Origin: Camellia lanceoleosa
Lineage: Eukaryota; Streptophyta; Magnoliopsida; Ericales; Theaceae
Reading direction: 5' to 3'
Assembly: GCA_025200525.1 (NCBI GenBank)
Contig: CM045762.1
Coordinates: 1,116,001 to 1,180,000 of the forward strand
DNA length: 64,000 nt
The notes beneath the pieces are model-generated. The model was not told where the DNA came from and searched no databases. It saw nothing but the letters and a program-made list of their open reading frames with translations. Position numbers and translations under genes: made by a program. Shown here one piece after another: positions 1 through 10,852 of the stretch. The first letter of the stretch is position 1, and each line of letters opens with the position of its first letter.

Positions 1-386
1 AGTAAATGAAACAATACATTTCATTTTGCTATCGTCAAATACATAGTTAAGAAGTTTTGTTCCTCCACCGATAACAACCCTTCATTTGTCCAACATCGTG
101 AGCGAGTCCTACAAAAATAAGCGACCAACTAACGGTACACATTTCACAAAAATTGAAGCTTACATTACAAGGTCGGTAGTCAAGAAAAACAACGTGAAAT
201 GATGTAAAAGCGTGAGCCTCGAGTTTTCCCAACTTGTGATGTTTGGTGCGGAGTTTGTTAGAAATGTGTACTAACATATCGCGGCGATCATAGCGCAAAC
301 ATGCAATTCTTTGACAACTAGTACAATACAACACAGATGATTGTAAAATTAGCAAAACATTATTGATGTGGGCATGAATTGGGTAT
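1..386. other. Left edge, no recognised gene
   Basis: A 102-codon open frame on the minus strand (47-355) lies where the downstream part of the decayed minus-strand gene at 387-2480 would continue. I do not recognise a domain in it; in particular I cannot find a clear Ulp1/C48 His-Asp-Cys arrangement. It may be intron or decayed exon. Confidence 0.4.
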
Positions 387-2480
387 TCAGAACTTGTGGG
401 CCATGAAAGGCAGTATTTGTACCTTGTTCACATTGTCCACACCATCAACATCCACAGGTGAACTGATGTTGTCAACTCCACTATTTGTTTTGCTATCGAT
501 GCACAATTGCATATCCCCCACCTCAGTGGCTTGAACTCCACTTCCGCGCTTTTTTCCTTTTCCTTTTCCTTTTCGTCTTCCCTTTGCACTTCCCGTAACG
601 ATTGCAGTTCCTCCCAATGGTTTGCCAAGCTTAGTAGGAGAAGTAAGCAAATCGCAAGCCATTTTCTTCCCGCCTTGTTGAAGGTCATGAGTGTATTTAT
701 CTTCAGTTTCATATGTTTCCCCTGACCGAAGGCCTCCCTTCTTGTTGTTGTCCCCACCTTCTTCAATGTTCAGCTTCTGCCCATCATGCAAATAACTTTT
801 GTCCCTTGCCAAGGTTCCCTTCAAAATCTGTTGTTGGTGATCCACCCCTTGTACATCTGAAATATTACACTCCATTGGGTTAACTTCGTCAGATGGTTTG
901 GCCATGCCATCGTCATGCGCCTTGACTCCAACAGCAGGGTCCACACCCTGTTGGGCCACGCCTGCCGGTTGCGGTGTAGAGAATATACCTTCGATGAGGT
1001 GGTGTAGCATTTGCTTCAGTTCACGTAAATTGGTTTGTTCGATTGAGCGGTTCGTTCACAAAGCGAAATGTTGAAGCGATTGCTTGACATTTCCTTCAGT
1101 TGAGCAACATTGGAGGTGAGGTTAATGATACACACATCATTGCCTTCCACCTAATCATACATACACATTCGTGAACTTAGTCTTATAAACCATCTTTAAA
1201 TGATGTGGCTCAACTGTGTGAAAATTAAATATTTGCTTGGATGGATTACCTTGTCATTGCCAACAACTTGCTTGGCGAAATGTCATAACATCTCCATTAA
1301 ATCTGTTTGGTTGTGGAGAACTTGCTTCATCATTTCCTTCACTTCGCGAATGTCGGACTCCAAATTGCTCATACGGACTTCATTGTCTTGTCCTTTTGTT
1401 GGTTCTCGACATGGCATGCATCCATGTCGGCATCATCGCGTTCTTGGAATCAAACTCCACCTAATCATAGAAAGCATAAATGAAGTCGACATTGTATGTT
1501 GAAGAGAAGTGGGTCGATGGTGTGAACTGTGCACGATGGTAGGAGTGCTTACGCAATTGTTGGGAATTTGTGCTTCCTTCTCATCGTCGCGGCGTCTCCG
1601 TATTTGGGTATCACCCCAATCATGAAGCGAGGTGTGGACGCGTCGTGGTCGGTCGGACAAACCTGATCAAGGTACAACATTTGTGGACATTGAGGGCACA
1701 CCATAATTAAGTTGTTCTTCCCGGAAAAATTAACTATATTGATAACAATGACATTCATTATTACGAATTTTTGCGTGAGCATTACATAGAATACCGATTT
1801 TGTTGAGGATGCTGTCAACTTTATAGGCACATATAATGCAATGTTTTTTGGGGAAAAAAATGTACAGCACACCAACGACTTTATTGATGAAACCAAGGAA
1901 AAAAAAGTTATGTTCAGGTTCCCCTCTTCGCAACCTAGTTTTAATTGGTTCCTCCATTGAGGTTCGGCATACTTTTTGCCCTGTACTCGTTGTTCTTAAA
2001 TTCATGACGGTACTCGCAGAAAATATATTCCTGCGAGTACCATACTTGGGTGAGGAAGAGTGTTGTTCGTCGTACTCACAAAGCAAGTACCATTGTATGT
2101 CCCAATGAAGGCCAATTTGTTGAACCATGACAGAACAATGCATCAAACACATGAAGGGGGGAATGGAAAAAAATCAAGTTATTGGCATACCATTAGCAGG
2201 AAAACACATCCAGTTGCACTGCAATGACCTTTATACTTGCGAACACTGTTGTGAAGGCATTGCAGTGTCAACTTTGCCCAATTACAAGCTCGCATACGAT
2301 TCACGTCCTTCACGGCATGAATGAACGATGGATTCAAGCTGGTCATTGTGGTAGGACACAACATGGCCCCCAACACGTACAGCGCAAATTTCCGCCGAAA
2401 CTCGTCCTCCGCACCATCAGTCTCGGTCAGATAAAGTCTCAACTTGTTCAAAGGAATGACTCCGTTAACAACTCCAACTC
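387..2480 (-). pseudogene. Decayed transposon-associated gene with Ulp1/DUF1985-type domain
   Basis: Read on the minus strand, codons at 2451-2179 give a block with the pattern FALYVLGAMLCPTT, then NWAKLTLQCLH, then GCVFLLM. This resembles the conserved region of plant proteins that usually carry a C-terminal Ulp1 cysteine protease and often ride on Mutator-like elements. Downstream are a short block at about 1680-1550 (MLYLDQVCPTDHD), heptad-like stretches (EVKEMMKQVLHN near 1350) and a 207-codon frame (387-1010) that is hydrophilic, with a Lys/Gly run GRRKGKGKGKKRG. The order fits N-terminal domain, coiled coil, basic linker; a protease domain would lie beyond the left edge. The blocks fall in different frames separated by stops, some of which may be introns, so I call it a pseudogene. 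The family assignment is from memory of the motif pattern and is moderate. Confidence 0.5.
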
Positions 2481-4759
2481 ATCATAGATATTGGGATATG
2501 CTTCTAATGACCCGATACCAAGCTGCGTCATCGTCTTCACCGTATTCCCAATAAAACATTAAGCGCCTTACGTGAGCGACTTGACAACCATGAACATTCA
2601 ATGAACTCTTTGTCGGGATCGAAGTTACTGTACCAACCATGCGCTGAAGTCGTGATCTATCGTGTACACTTCATCCCTAGGAGGCCACAAACCCAATGTC
2701 AATATTTGCTTTTGTGCTTCATTGAACGGTTAACTAGCTCAACAATTGACTTCAATGATATGCGAGTTGGCTTTTACCCTACACATTTTTACCCTTAAAT
2801 TAATACAAAAATACAACCAACAATGTCGGAAGCGGAACCTAGCCAAATGCATTTACGAAAACATGAAATGCGTAATGACCTTTTAGGACTTGGTGCGAGA
2901 TGGTACAACTTTGGCGTGTTCCTCAACTTCGCCTTAGCCATTTCCATAAACTGTTTTTCTCATCGGAGGAGTGCCTTCCACCTTTCCCCAATCTCCTTTC
3001 TAGTCTTTAACCAAGTAAATGACAAGCGTACAAGACAAGTAACAACTATGAGTCCAAAATTACTTTAAGTAGAACTTTATGCCAAAGCAATCCGTGCATT
3101 GTTGGTAATTAAATAAGATTGCAAATACAAATAACGATTCTTGACAAAAAGTCGTGACAAAAGCGTATGGACTTTTACAAGGAATTGAAATTTACAAAAA
3201 CAATAGGAAGGTGACCTTATTACATGCTACAATCCTACAAACGTGAAACAATTACAAGGCCACTACGACCATTCAATACAACGTGTGCATAGCAACCCAG
3301 CGATGTGTTTCCATCATAGTGTATTATAGAGAATACAGATTTCGACACTCACCATTTTTTGTCCAGTGTAGTCTGGCCCTTGCATTTCCTTGAATTGTTG
3401 TTGGCTGCATGCAAGCATCGTGAAGCTTATCATTACTAAATCTTAAATATGAATACATATATATATATATGCAAGTTTTTATGTCAAGCTGGCCCCGAAA
3501 TCGGCATAATACAGCTTTCGTACATCCGGGACTGAATCGACACCAATTTATACATTTTTAGACATGTGGAACAAAAGCAATTTCAAACATCATAAACTGA
3601 ACTTCGACGAACCGCGTAATTTCAGTACAAAAAATGTAATTCCATATTGTCAAAATAAACAACTAGTACCTATAACAAATAAATGGTGCAACTGGCCGCT
3701 TCCGACAAGTGCCAGCGATAGTGTGGGACATTTGGATTTGTTGTTCGGCAATTGTCTTCAATCTTTTCCTTCCCCTTTATGAAAGAGCAAATCATACAAA
3801 TTAGATTGAAGGGGAAATTACAGGGGTGGTGTACGCATTTTGTCCGTTGTCTAATTTGGATCGATGCACTTTAAACTACCTAAATTCTGACAGTCCGTTT
3901 CAAAATTTGTGGACATTTTCGGTCTAATTGCTAATGCCATTTGTGATTTATAAAACAAAGATTGTAATGTCAATTGATTGCGATTATGTAAGTTCAGTAA
4001 AGTTATAAGTTCACTACAACAAAAAATGCGACGCGTATATGCATATTTTACGGTACAAAAGCGGTGAAGAGTTGTAATCAAATGGGCGTAATTGAAACAA
4101 AAGTTCTAAATTGATCTTTTTAAGCGAGGCCATTCAAAATTTGTGGAAAACAAATAACACAAACACAAAAGTACGAAATTTGTAAATTGATCAGGAAAAA
4201 AATCGGCATATTCCTTGGTGATTGATTGCGTTTGTTTACAAACATATGTCTGAAACCAAGTGGTAGGAAGTCTTTAAGGAGAAAACTAACATTGTTGGTG
4301 CGAGGTGACCAATATCCATCGGATGCAATGGCGACAACTCTGCAAAATATTGAATCAATATTTACAAGAACACAAACAAGCGGCGCAACATGTGGCGTTA
4401 ACCTCAAAATCTTTGCGTAAACACTGAGACAACAACACGAAATTTCCCAACACATATCTGATTTTGAAGCAGACAAAAGAAAGGACGGACATCCAAATTT
4501 TGCATTTAGTTCACACGACTTACAATTAAAATAATTATGTGTACAAGCGATAAATGCATAATGTATAAATATTACCGAGGAAGGACTACATTTTGTTTTC
4601 CATTTACGATTCTTGAGGACTACGCACATACTTTTATGAAGGCCCGACTACAAAGGACCACGAAGCAAGCGAACTATTTCATGACGGGGTTAAACAATGC
4701 GGACACAATTCATTGTCGGAGAAATTGGTGCTCATCACATCCACAAAAACCAGATGAAA
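2481..4759. other. Unassigned DNA, no supported gene
   Basis: The first 300 bases contain minus-strand pieces that read toward the gene at 387-2480 but are broken by stops. The rest has only short frames. The longest, 169 codons on minus (4120-4629), is Cys-rich and matches nothing I know. A short TA microsatellite lies near 3458-3470. I see no terminal repeats and no RNA gene. Confidence 0.5.
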
Positions 4760-4945
4760 CCCCATCCGGTTGAGGGCTTCAATTTCCCTCTTGAGCAACT
4801 TGGTTGCAGCGAATCGAGGTGGCTGCATCCTGGCCCATGCTCCATTACCTTCGGGTGGTCAGACAGTGGGCAGATCAGAGAAGAATACTTTTCCAGGCGT
4901 ACAAGCAAGTCTCATCGATTGTATGTGACAATGAAACAAGCAAGG

Positions 4946-5280
4946 AAATTGAAGCCCTGAACTTCATGCCTGGCCTACCCAAGTCTCGTCAATGCCCTCT
5001 GTTTCTGTGGTTGACGTGTCTGTAGGTCAACTCTTTAGGAGGGATCTGAACTGTGCGTGCACATACAGTGTGCTCCCATCCCAGGTGATGCTCAACTTCT
5101 TAACGAAGTTGTTCAGTTCTTCAAGTTCACGAACTGTCGTAAGGGGGAGGTTCAGAAATTCAGAAAAGTCAAGGAGGCCAGGCAATTCACGAAGAAAATC
5201 TCCTTCGTAGAAATGGAGAACCTTGCCTGTCATTGCATAACTTTTGAATAGCGGCTACCTTTGTCTTGAAGTTATCATCT
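4946..5280 (-). pseudogene. CLSY-like: CLASSY-like exon fragment, copy 1 (internally deleted)
   Basis: Minus-strand translation gives the hinge region seen in the other copies (LPGLLDFSEFLNLPLTT, then NNFVKKLSITWDGSTLYVH). The part encoding the start of the helicase C domain is missing: sequence jumps at about 4980-4990 from the leucine-rich tail straight to the TETEGID segment. The exon-start equivalent is near 5277, next to a TATATATA run. CLASSY proteins are SNF2-type factors that bring RNA polymerase IV to chromatin in RNA-directed DNA methylation. No ATPase motif I or II is present, so this is a non-functional fragment. Confidence 0.65.
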
Positions 5281-5617
5281 TGCATATATATATAGCGATT
5301 ACATTTGAAGAGGAAGGTAGTGTCATTCATGAGTTGGTATCTACTTTATTGGCGAGTTCATGCAATCGTACTCTCATTTGTCTTTCTTATGACATTACGT
5401 GCGAGAATGAGAATGGATGGATGCGTTAGTAATATTTGTTGGCAGCGATGGCGATCTTGCATGTTTCATTGTCACATACAATTGATGAAACTTGCTTGTA
5501 CGCCCGGAAAAGTTACCTGTCTCTGATCTGGCCACTGTCTGCGCACCCGAAGGTAATGGAGCATGGGCGACGATGCAGCCACCTCGATTACGTACCTTGA
5601 AGTTGCTCGATGAAATT

Positions 5618-6083
5618 GAAGCCCTCAACTTGAAGGTGGCCTTTCCAACAACAAGCGGCGGAGGCGATGGTGAAAACCAATACCTTCTCCCCATCTGAGT
5701 CGGACAAGCCCTATGATTAAGGAAGAAGTTTGCCTTCAGTCCTTCTCTAATATCCAACTTTTCTAAGATGTGGTCCATCCGGGCATCGTCAATGCCCTCT
5801 GTTTCTGTGGTTGACGTGTCTGTAGGTGAACTCTTTAGGAGGGATATGAATTGTGGGTGCACATACAGTGTGCTCCCATCCCAGGTGATGCTCAACTTCT
5901 TAACTAAGTTGTTCAGTTCTTCAAGTTCACGAACTGTCGTACGGGGGAGGTGAAGAAATTCAGAAAAGTCAAGGAGGCCAGGCAATTCACGAAGAAAATC
6001 TGATTCATAGAAATGGAGAACCTTGCCTGTCATTGCACGCAACTTTTGAATGATGGTTACCTTTGTCTTGAAGTTATCATCTT
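5618..6083 (-). pseudogene. CLSY-like: CLASSY-like exon fragment, copy 2
   Basis: This copy lies in a 244-codon minus frame (5395-6129) that runs through exon-like and non-coding parts. It shows VIQKLRAMTGKVLHFYESDF, LPGLLDFSEF, DARMDHILEKLDIREGLKA and then NFFLN, after which the frame is disturbed: the expected GGEKVLVFS motif of the other copies is replaced by RRYWFSPSP, a frameshift near 5690-5700. In the CLASSY family this stretch is the linker between the two SNF2 lobes plus the first strand of the C-terminal helicase lobe. The start codon in the open frame lies in the flanking intron-like DNA and is not meaningful. Confidence 0.7.
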
Positions 6084-6434
6084 GCATATATATATAGCAG
6101 TTACATTTGAAGAGGAAGGTAGCTGTCATTCATGAGTTGCGGGTTGTCTGGACTTTATTGAGTGAGTTCATGAAATGCGTACTCTCATTTGTCTTTTTTA
6201 TGACATTCGTGCAGAATGAGAATGGATGGGTACGTTACTAATATTTGTTGGCAGGCAGTGGCAGTCTTGCTTGTTTCATTATCACATACAATTGATGAAA
6301 CTTGCTTGTACGCTCGGAAACAGTTACCTTTCTCTGATCTACCCATTGTCTGAGCACCCGAAGGTGATGGAGGATGGGCCAGGATGCAACCACCTCGATT
6401 CTGTGCAACGAAGTTGCTCAGTAGGAAATCGAAG

Positions 6435-6900
6435 CCCTCAACTTGATGGCTGGCCTTTCCAACAACTTATGCGACTGGAGACGATGGCTGAAAACCAATA
6501 CCTTCACCCCACCTGACTCGGAAAAGCCTAACAGATTAAGGAAGAAGTTTGCGTTCAGTCATTCTCTAATATCAAACTTTCTAAGATGTGGTCCATCCGG
6601 GCATCGTCAATGCCCTCTGTTTCTGTGGTTGACGTGTCTGTAGGTGAACTCTTTAGGAGGGATCTGAACTGTGCGTGCACATACAGTGTGCTCCCATCCC
6701 AGGTGATGCTCAACTTCTTAACGAAGTTGTTCAGTTCTTCAAGTTCACGAACTGTCGTAAGAGGGAGGTGAAGAAATTCAGAGAAGTCAGGAAGGCCAGG
6801 CAAGTCACAAAGAAAATCTGATTCGTAGAAATGGACAACCTTGCCTGTCATTGCACGCAACTTTTGAATGACCGTTACCTTTCTCTTCAAGTTATCAACT
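6435..6900 (-). pseudogene. CLSY-like: CLASSY-like exon fragment, copy 3
   Basis: Minus translation (frame 6555-6905) gives VIQKLRAMTGKVVHFYESDF, LPDFSEFLHLP and TETEGIDDARMDHILE, then a frameshift (ESLILEND instead of EKLDIREG) near 6575-6580. DNA to about 6435 still carries the helicase-lobe part in another frame. It is the inner left arm of the inverted repeat and pairs with copy 4 (7671-8130) across the MITE. I estimate about 90% identity from the translations; this was not computed. Confidence 0.7.
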
Positions 6901-7066
6901 TGCATATATATATATAGCAGTTACATTTGAAGAGGAAGGTAGCTGTCATTCATGAGTTGCGGGCTATCTGGACTTTATTGAGCGATCTCATGAAATGCGT
7001 ACATTCAAGTGTAAGTCTTTTCTGACCTTCGTGCAGAATGAGAATGGATGGGTACGTTAGTAATAA

Positions 7067-7304
7067 GCCCTGTTTCGTGCAGCTTAAAAGCTGCTTATTT
7101 CAGCTTTCAGCTTAATTTAAGCTATTTTGATGTGTTTGGTTTAACTTATAGCTTTTTGGAAGTCAGAAATCAACTTATTCTTTGAGTGGGGCAGGAGATG
7201 CTTAATTTATAAGTCAGAAATCAGCTTCTGTTCATAGTTATAAACTATAAGCTGTTTAGGCATAAGCTATAAGTACTTTCCCACAGCTCTACCAAACAGG
7301 ACCA
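7067..7304. mobile_element. Small MITE at the centre of the CLASSY inverted repeat
   Basis: The left end reads GCCCTGTTTCGTGCAGCTT and the complement of the right end reads TGGTCCTGTTTGGTAGAGCT, so the termini are imperfect inverted repeats around CCTGTTT. A TAA triplet flanks both sides (7064-7066 and 7305-7307), which would fit a Tourist/PIF-Harbinger-type target duplication. The CTGTTTGG-type ends would also fit a hAT MITE. The interior is rich in AGCTTATAAGC-like half-palindromes and has no coding capacity. CLASSY-unit sequence is on minus immediately left and on plus immediately right. Confidence 0.6.
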
Positions 7305-7670
7305 TAATTGTTGGCTTCCAGTGCCATTCTACTGAGCAACTTCGTTGCACAGAATCGAGGTGGCTGCGTCCTGGCCCATGCTCCATTACCTTCCGGTGCC
7401 CAGACAGTGGCAAGATCAGAGAACAGAACTGTTTCCGGGCGTACAAGCAAGTTTCATCAATTGTATGTGACAATGAAACATGCAAGACTGCCACTGCCTG
7501 CCAACAAATATTACTAACGTACCCATCCATTCTCATTCTGCACGAATGTCATAAAAAAGACAAATGAGAGTACGCATTTCGTGAACTCGCTCAATAAAGT
7601 GCAGACAGCCCGCAACTCATGAATGACAGCTACCTTCCTCTTCAAATGTAACTGCTATATATATATGCAA

Positions 7671-8130
7671 GATGATAACTTCAAGACAAAGGTAGCCGTC
7701 ATTCAAAAGTTGCGTGCAATGACAGGCAAGGTTCTCCATTTCTACGAAGGAGATTTTCTTCGTGAATTGCCTGGCCTCCTTGACTTTTCTGAATTTCTTC
7801 ACCGCCCCCTTACGACAGTTCGTGAACTTGAAGAACTGAACAACTTAGTTAAGAAGTTGAGCATCACCTGCGATGGGAGCACACTGTATGTGCACGCACA
7901 GTTCAGATCCCTCCTAAAGAGTTCACCTACAGACACGTCAACCACAGAAACAGAGGGCATTGACGATGCCCGGATGGACCACATCTTAGAAAAGTTGGAT
8001 ATTAGAGAGGGACTGAAGGCAAACTTCTTCCTTAATCTGTTAGGCTTGTCCGAGTCAGGTGGGGAGAAGGTATTGGTTTTCAGCCATCGTCTCCGGCCGC
8101 TTAAGTTGTTGGAAAGGCCAGCCATCAAGT
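7671..8130 (+). pseudogene. CLSY-like: CLASSY-like exon fragment, copy 4
   Basis: This is one of the two best-preserved copies, inside a 218-codon plus frame (7623-8279). After a TATATATATGCAAG sequence that may be a decayed splice acceptor, it encodes VIQKLRAMTGKVLHFYEGDF, LRELPGLLDFSEFLHRPLTT, TETEGIDDARMDHILEKLDI, then KANFFLNLLGLSESGGEKVL and VFSHRLRPLKLLER. The GEK-hydrophobic-VFS-x(4)-PLK-x-LER pattern is what makes me call CLASSY: it corresponds to motif IV at the start of the helicase C lobe. The frame then runs into the repeated non-coding segment, so downstream motifs V and VI are absent. Confidence 0.75.
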
Positions 8131-8479
8131 TGAGGGCTTCAATTTCCCTCTTGAGCAACCGTTGCAGAGAATCGAGGTGGTGCATCTGGCCCATGCTCCA
8201 TTACCTTGGTGTGAGCGGTGGCGGATCGAGACAGGTAACTTTTCCGGGCGTACAAGCAAGTTTCATCAATTGTATGTGATAATGAAACATGCAAGACTGC
8301 CACTGCCTGCCAACAAATATTACTAACGTACCCATCCATTCTCATTCTGCACGAATGTCATAAAAAAGACAAATGAGAGTACACATTTCATGAACTCGCT
8401 CAATAAAGTGCAGACAGCCCGCAACTCATGAATGACAGCTACCTTCCTCTTCAAATGTAACTGCTATATATATATGCAA

Positions 8480-8960
8480 GATGATAACTTCAAGACAAAG
8501 GTAGCCATCATTCAAAAGTTGCGTGCAATGACAGTCAAGGTTATCCATTTCTACGAAGGAGATTTTCTTCGTGAATTGCCTGGCCTCCTTGACTTTTCTG
8601 AATTTCTGAACCTCACCGTTACACCAGTTCGTGAAGTTGAAGAACTGAACAACTTCGTTACGCAATTGAACATCACTTGGGATGTGAGTACACTGTATGT
8701 GCACACACAGTTCAGATACCTCCTAAAGAGTTCACCTCTGAACCGTCAACCCACAGAAACAGAGGGCATTGACGATGCCCGAATGGACCACATCTTAGAG
8801 AAGTTGGATATTAGAGAAGGACTAAAGGCAAACTTCTTCCTTAATCTGTTACGGTTGTCCGACTCAGGTGGGGAGAAGGTATTGGTTTTCCGCCATCGTC
8901 TCTGGCCGCCTAAGTTGTTGGAAAGGCTAGCCATGAAAGTGAATGCTTCAAGTCTTGATT
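8480..8960 (+). pseudogene. CLSY-like: CLASSY-like exon fragment, copy 5
   Basis: A plus frame of 206 codons (8432-9052) repeats the exon with more substitutions (TVKVIHFYEGDF, NLTVTPVREVEELNNFV, KANFFLNLLRLSDSGGEKVL, KLLERLAMKVNASS). It reaches furthest into the gene; after LAMKVNASS the sequence no longer follows the CLASSY family and ends at a stop at 9050. The divergence here differs from that in copies 1-4, so the copies were probably not made in one event. Confidence 0.7.
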
Positions 8961-9106
8961 CAGAACTGGGTGTGGAAACGAATAGCTCTCTACAAAATTT
9001 GGAAAGCGTCATCCTCATTTCAACTCTTTCAGTTCGCTTTCCTATGTTTTAAGTTGAATACCGTTAACTATGCATGAAATTCAGCATTGAAAGAAAGAGT
9101 TGTTTA

Positions 9107-9446
9107 CTGTGTTACACGGACTCGAGTATGGGTGCCGGGTGCGGTATGTATGTACAGGTCGGACTAATTAAATCTTAACCCTACATTCAATGGTACGCGG
9201 TGTGGGGAAAAAATATCATATTTTTAGTCTAATATGTGACATAAAATGGTACTACATGTAACTCACAGTGTCGAAATCACATTTATAGTAATTTCACAAT
9301 AATTTGCACATATAATAATTGTTTTATATACAATTATATAAGAAGTGTCGGTTGAAAAGTATCCGACACATATCCCATACCCTTGTCGGACTCTCATGTG
9401 TCCGACACAGGTATTTTATCTATTTTCAAGAGTCCGTGTAACACAG
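9107..9446. mobile_element. MITE with 17-bp perfect terminal inverted repeats
   Basis: CTGTGTTACACGGACTC at 9107-9123 is the exact reverse complement of 9430-9446. The 340-bp interior is AT-rich with no coding frame and has internal GTCCGACAC/GTGTCGG copies. TTGTTT occurs just outside both ends (9100-9105 and 9448-9453), separated from each TIR by one A, so a short target duplication is possible but not clean. The superfamily is not assignable. Confidence 0.7.
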
Positions 9447-10093
9447 ATTGTTTCTAAACATAAGTTCCAGCAATATAAAATCAGCGAGTAGTACAAAATT
9501 GAAAGCAGAATTCAACCGAGTGTGCTACCCGTTGCGGAAACAAGATTAGTCATTGTTTGTTTATCGAGTTTCTTATTTTTCCTTTTTTGGCTACTCGAAA
9601 AAAAAAAAATTTTGTTTTTCCCTTCCCAACATTACACAAATTTTTTTTCAAGTCTTCTTTCGTTATATATAACCCAACGTAACAAGTTCGCCATGTAAAT
9701 GGAGAACACCTTTTATGCTTGTTGCTAACTACTATGATACCTATGTTCAACTTGCAGCACTGATAGCAGAGGGAAGACTTCCTATTCGAAAGGGAGAAAA
9801 TACAAAAATCGAGTACAGAACAGTTCCTATTGGGTCCATTTCGGTTAGCAGAGGGAAGAGTTCCTATTCGAATAGCACAAAATACGAAAATGGAGTACAG
9901 AACAGTTCCGATGGTGTCGATTTCGGGTTGGGTGTGAAGGTATATGCGAATGATAGAAGACAAACAAGGAGACAGATAATGTACCAGCACGAAATAAAGG
10001 AAATACCAACCGGATCAGACGAACCGACGGTGGTGCTCGCTTAACCCTTGCGGTTGTGCTCCACGGACAAAAATCAACTTAAAAAAAGTATTT
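9447..10093. other. Unassigned spacer with an 82-bp-period duplication
   Basis: A plus frame of 109 codons (9715-10044) is present but resembles no family. It contains a direct duplication with period 82 bp: TAGCAGAGGGAAG starts at 9764 and again at 9846, and GAGTACAGAACAGTTCC recurs. 82 is not a multiple of 3, so the repeat changes frame and argues against selection as protein. An A-run and a T-run lie at about 9598-9610 and 9640-9650. Confidence 0.5.
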
Positions 10094-10139
10094 ATGCATC
10101 CACTTCCATGGCTAGCCTTCCCAACAACTTAAGCTCGGC
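10094..10139 (-). pseudogene. CLSY-like: CLASSY-like exon scrap, copy 6
   Basis: Minus-strand codons read LKLLGRLAMEVDA, matching the KLLERLAMKVNA end of copy 5. About 45 bp are recognisable, 1.1 kb beyond the main cluster. This shows that the duplicated material once extended further or was scattered. Confidence 0.55.
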
Positions 10140-10267
10140 CCTCAAATATTTTTCTCTGTAAAACCCTACGGCTATGGGGAAATGGAACAACGGAGAGACG
10201 GGGCAGAGAGAAAGACAAACAAAGATAGAGGTCCGAGATGGAAGAGAGACGGAGGGGCCGACGGAAC

Positions 10268-10852
10268 TTACACCTCTTCTGAACACTTCGGCATTTTTTA
10301 TACTTGTTCTGACAACTTACACGTTTTAATGAAAACTGACATCATTTATAAATTATTTTTCTTCATAAAAGTTACACCTTGGAACTTATATCTTTAAATT
10401 AATTTTCTTAATAAAAGTTACACCTTGGAACTTTCTTTTCTAAAAACGAAGCATTCACCTTTATTGGGATTGGTCTACTTTGGGAACTTATATCTTTCGT
10501 AAAAATGAAACATTCTGCTTCGATAATTGGTCTTCTTTGGGAACATATAGCTTTTCCAAAAACTCACAAAGTTTACAACCATTAAATCAATTTTACTGAC
10601 TTTCCTTAAAATTTACACCCTCTCTAAATATTTACAACTTCTTGAAAAATTACACATTTTGTGGAAATACCTTTTTCATAAAATTTACACTTCTTATTTC
10701 AAGTTACACCTTTAGTGAAAAACAAAACTTACATCTTTTCCATGGAAATTTACACCTTCTTCGGACAAACATCCACCATATTTGAAAAGGTTATACCTTT
10801 TCTCAAATAATTTCTTTCTTTTAACAAACTTTATGAAAAGGTTATTTTCCAT
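10268..10852. repeat. Array leader, T-strand orientation
   Basis: About 580 bp of degenerate CTTACACC/TTTACACC motifs in T-strand orientation precede the first G module. They include a local direct repeat (TAAAAGTTACACCTTGGAAC near 10366 and 10418). It is more diverged than the rest and looks like an old edge of the array. Confidence 0.6.

Larger units (their letters stand above)
4760..9050. repeat. Inverted and tandem cluster of CLASSY-like exon copies
   Basis: One unit of about 800 bp is repeated. It consists of a non-coding segment (marked by motifs such as GGGCGTACAAGCAAG and a TATATATA run) followed by a coding segment of about 460 bp. Three units lie on minus (about 4945-7063) and two on plus (about 7309-9000). 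Equivalent points on the minus units (the GACGTGTCTGTAGG marker) fall at about 5013, 5814 and 6630, a period near 800-815 bp. A separate plus-oriented non-coding segment at about 4766-4945 abuts the first minus unit head to head, so there are two inversion points. The main one, between minus and plus units, is occupied by a MITE at 7067-7304. A transcript across 5.2-9.0 kb could fold on itself. Confidence 0.8.

Noticed and set aside
4120..4629. A 169-codon Cys-rich minus-strand gene
   Set aside because: No motif, signal or neighbour supports it; several other frames overlap it and composition is that of the surrounding DNA.
4760..9050. Helitron capture of the CLASSY fragments
   Set aside because: Gene-fragment capture is typical of Helitrons, but I could not find a TC start or a CTRR end with a hairpin at either side, so I do not claim it.
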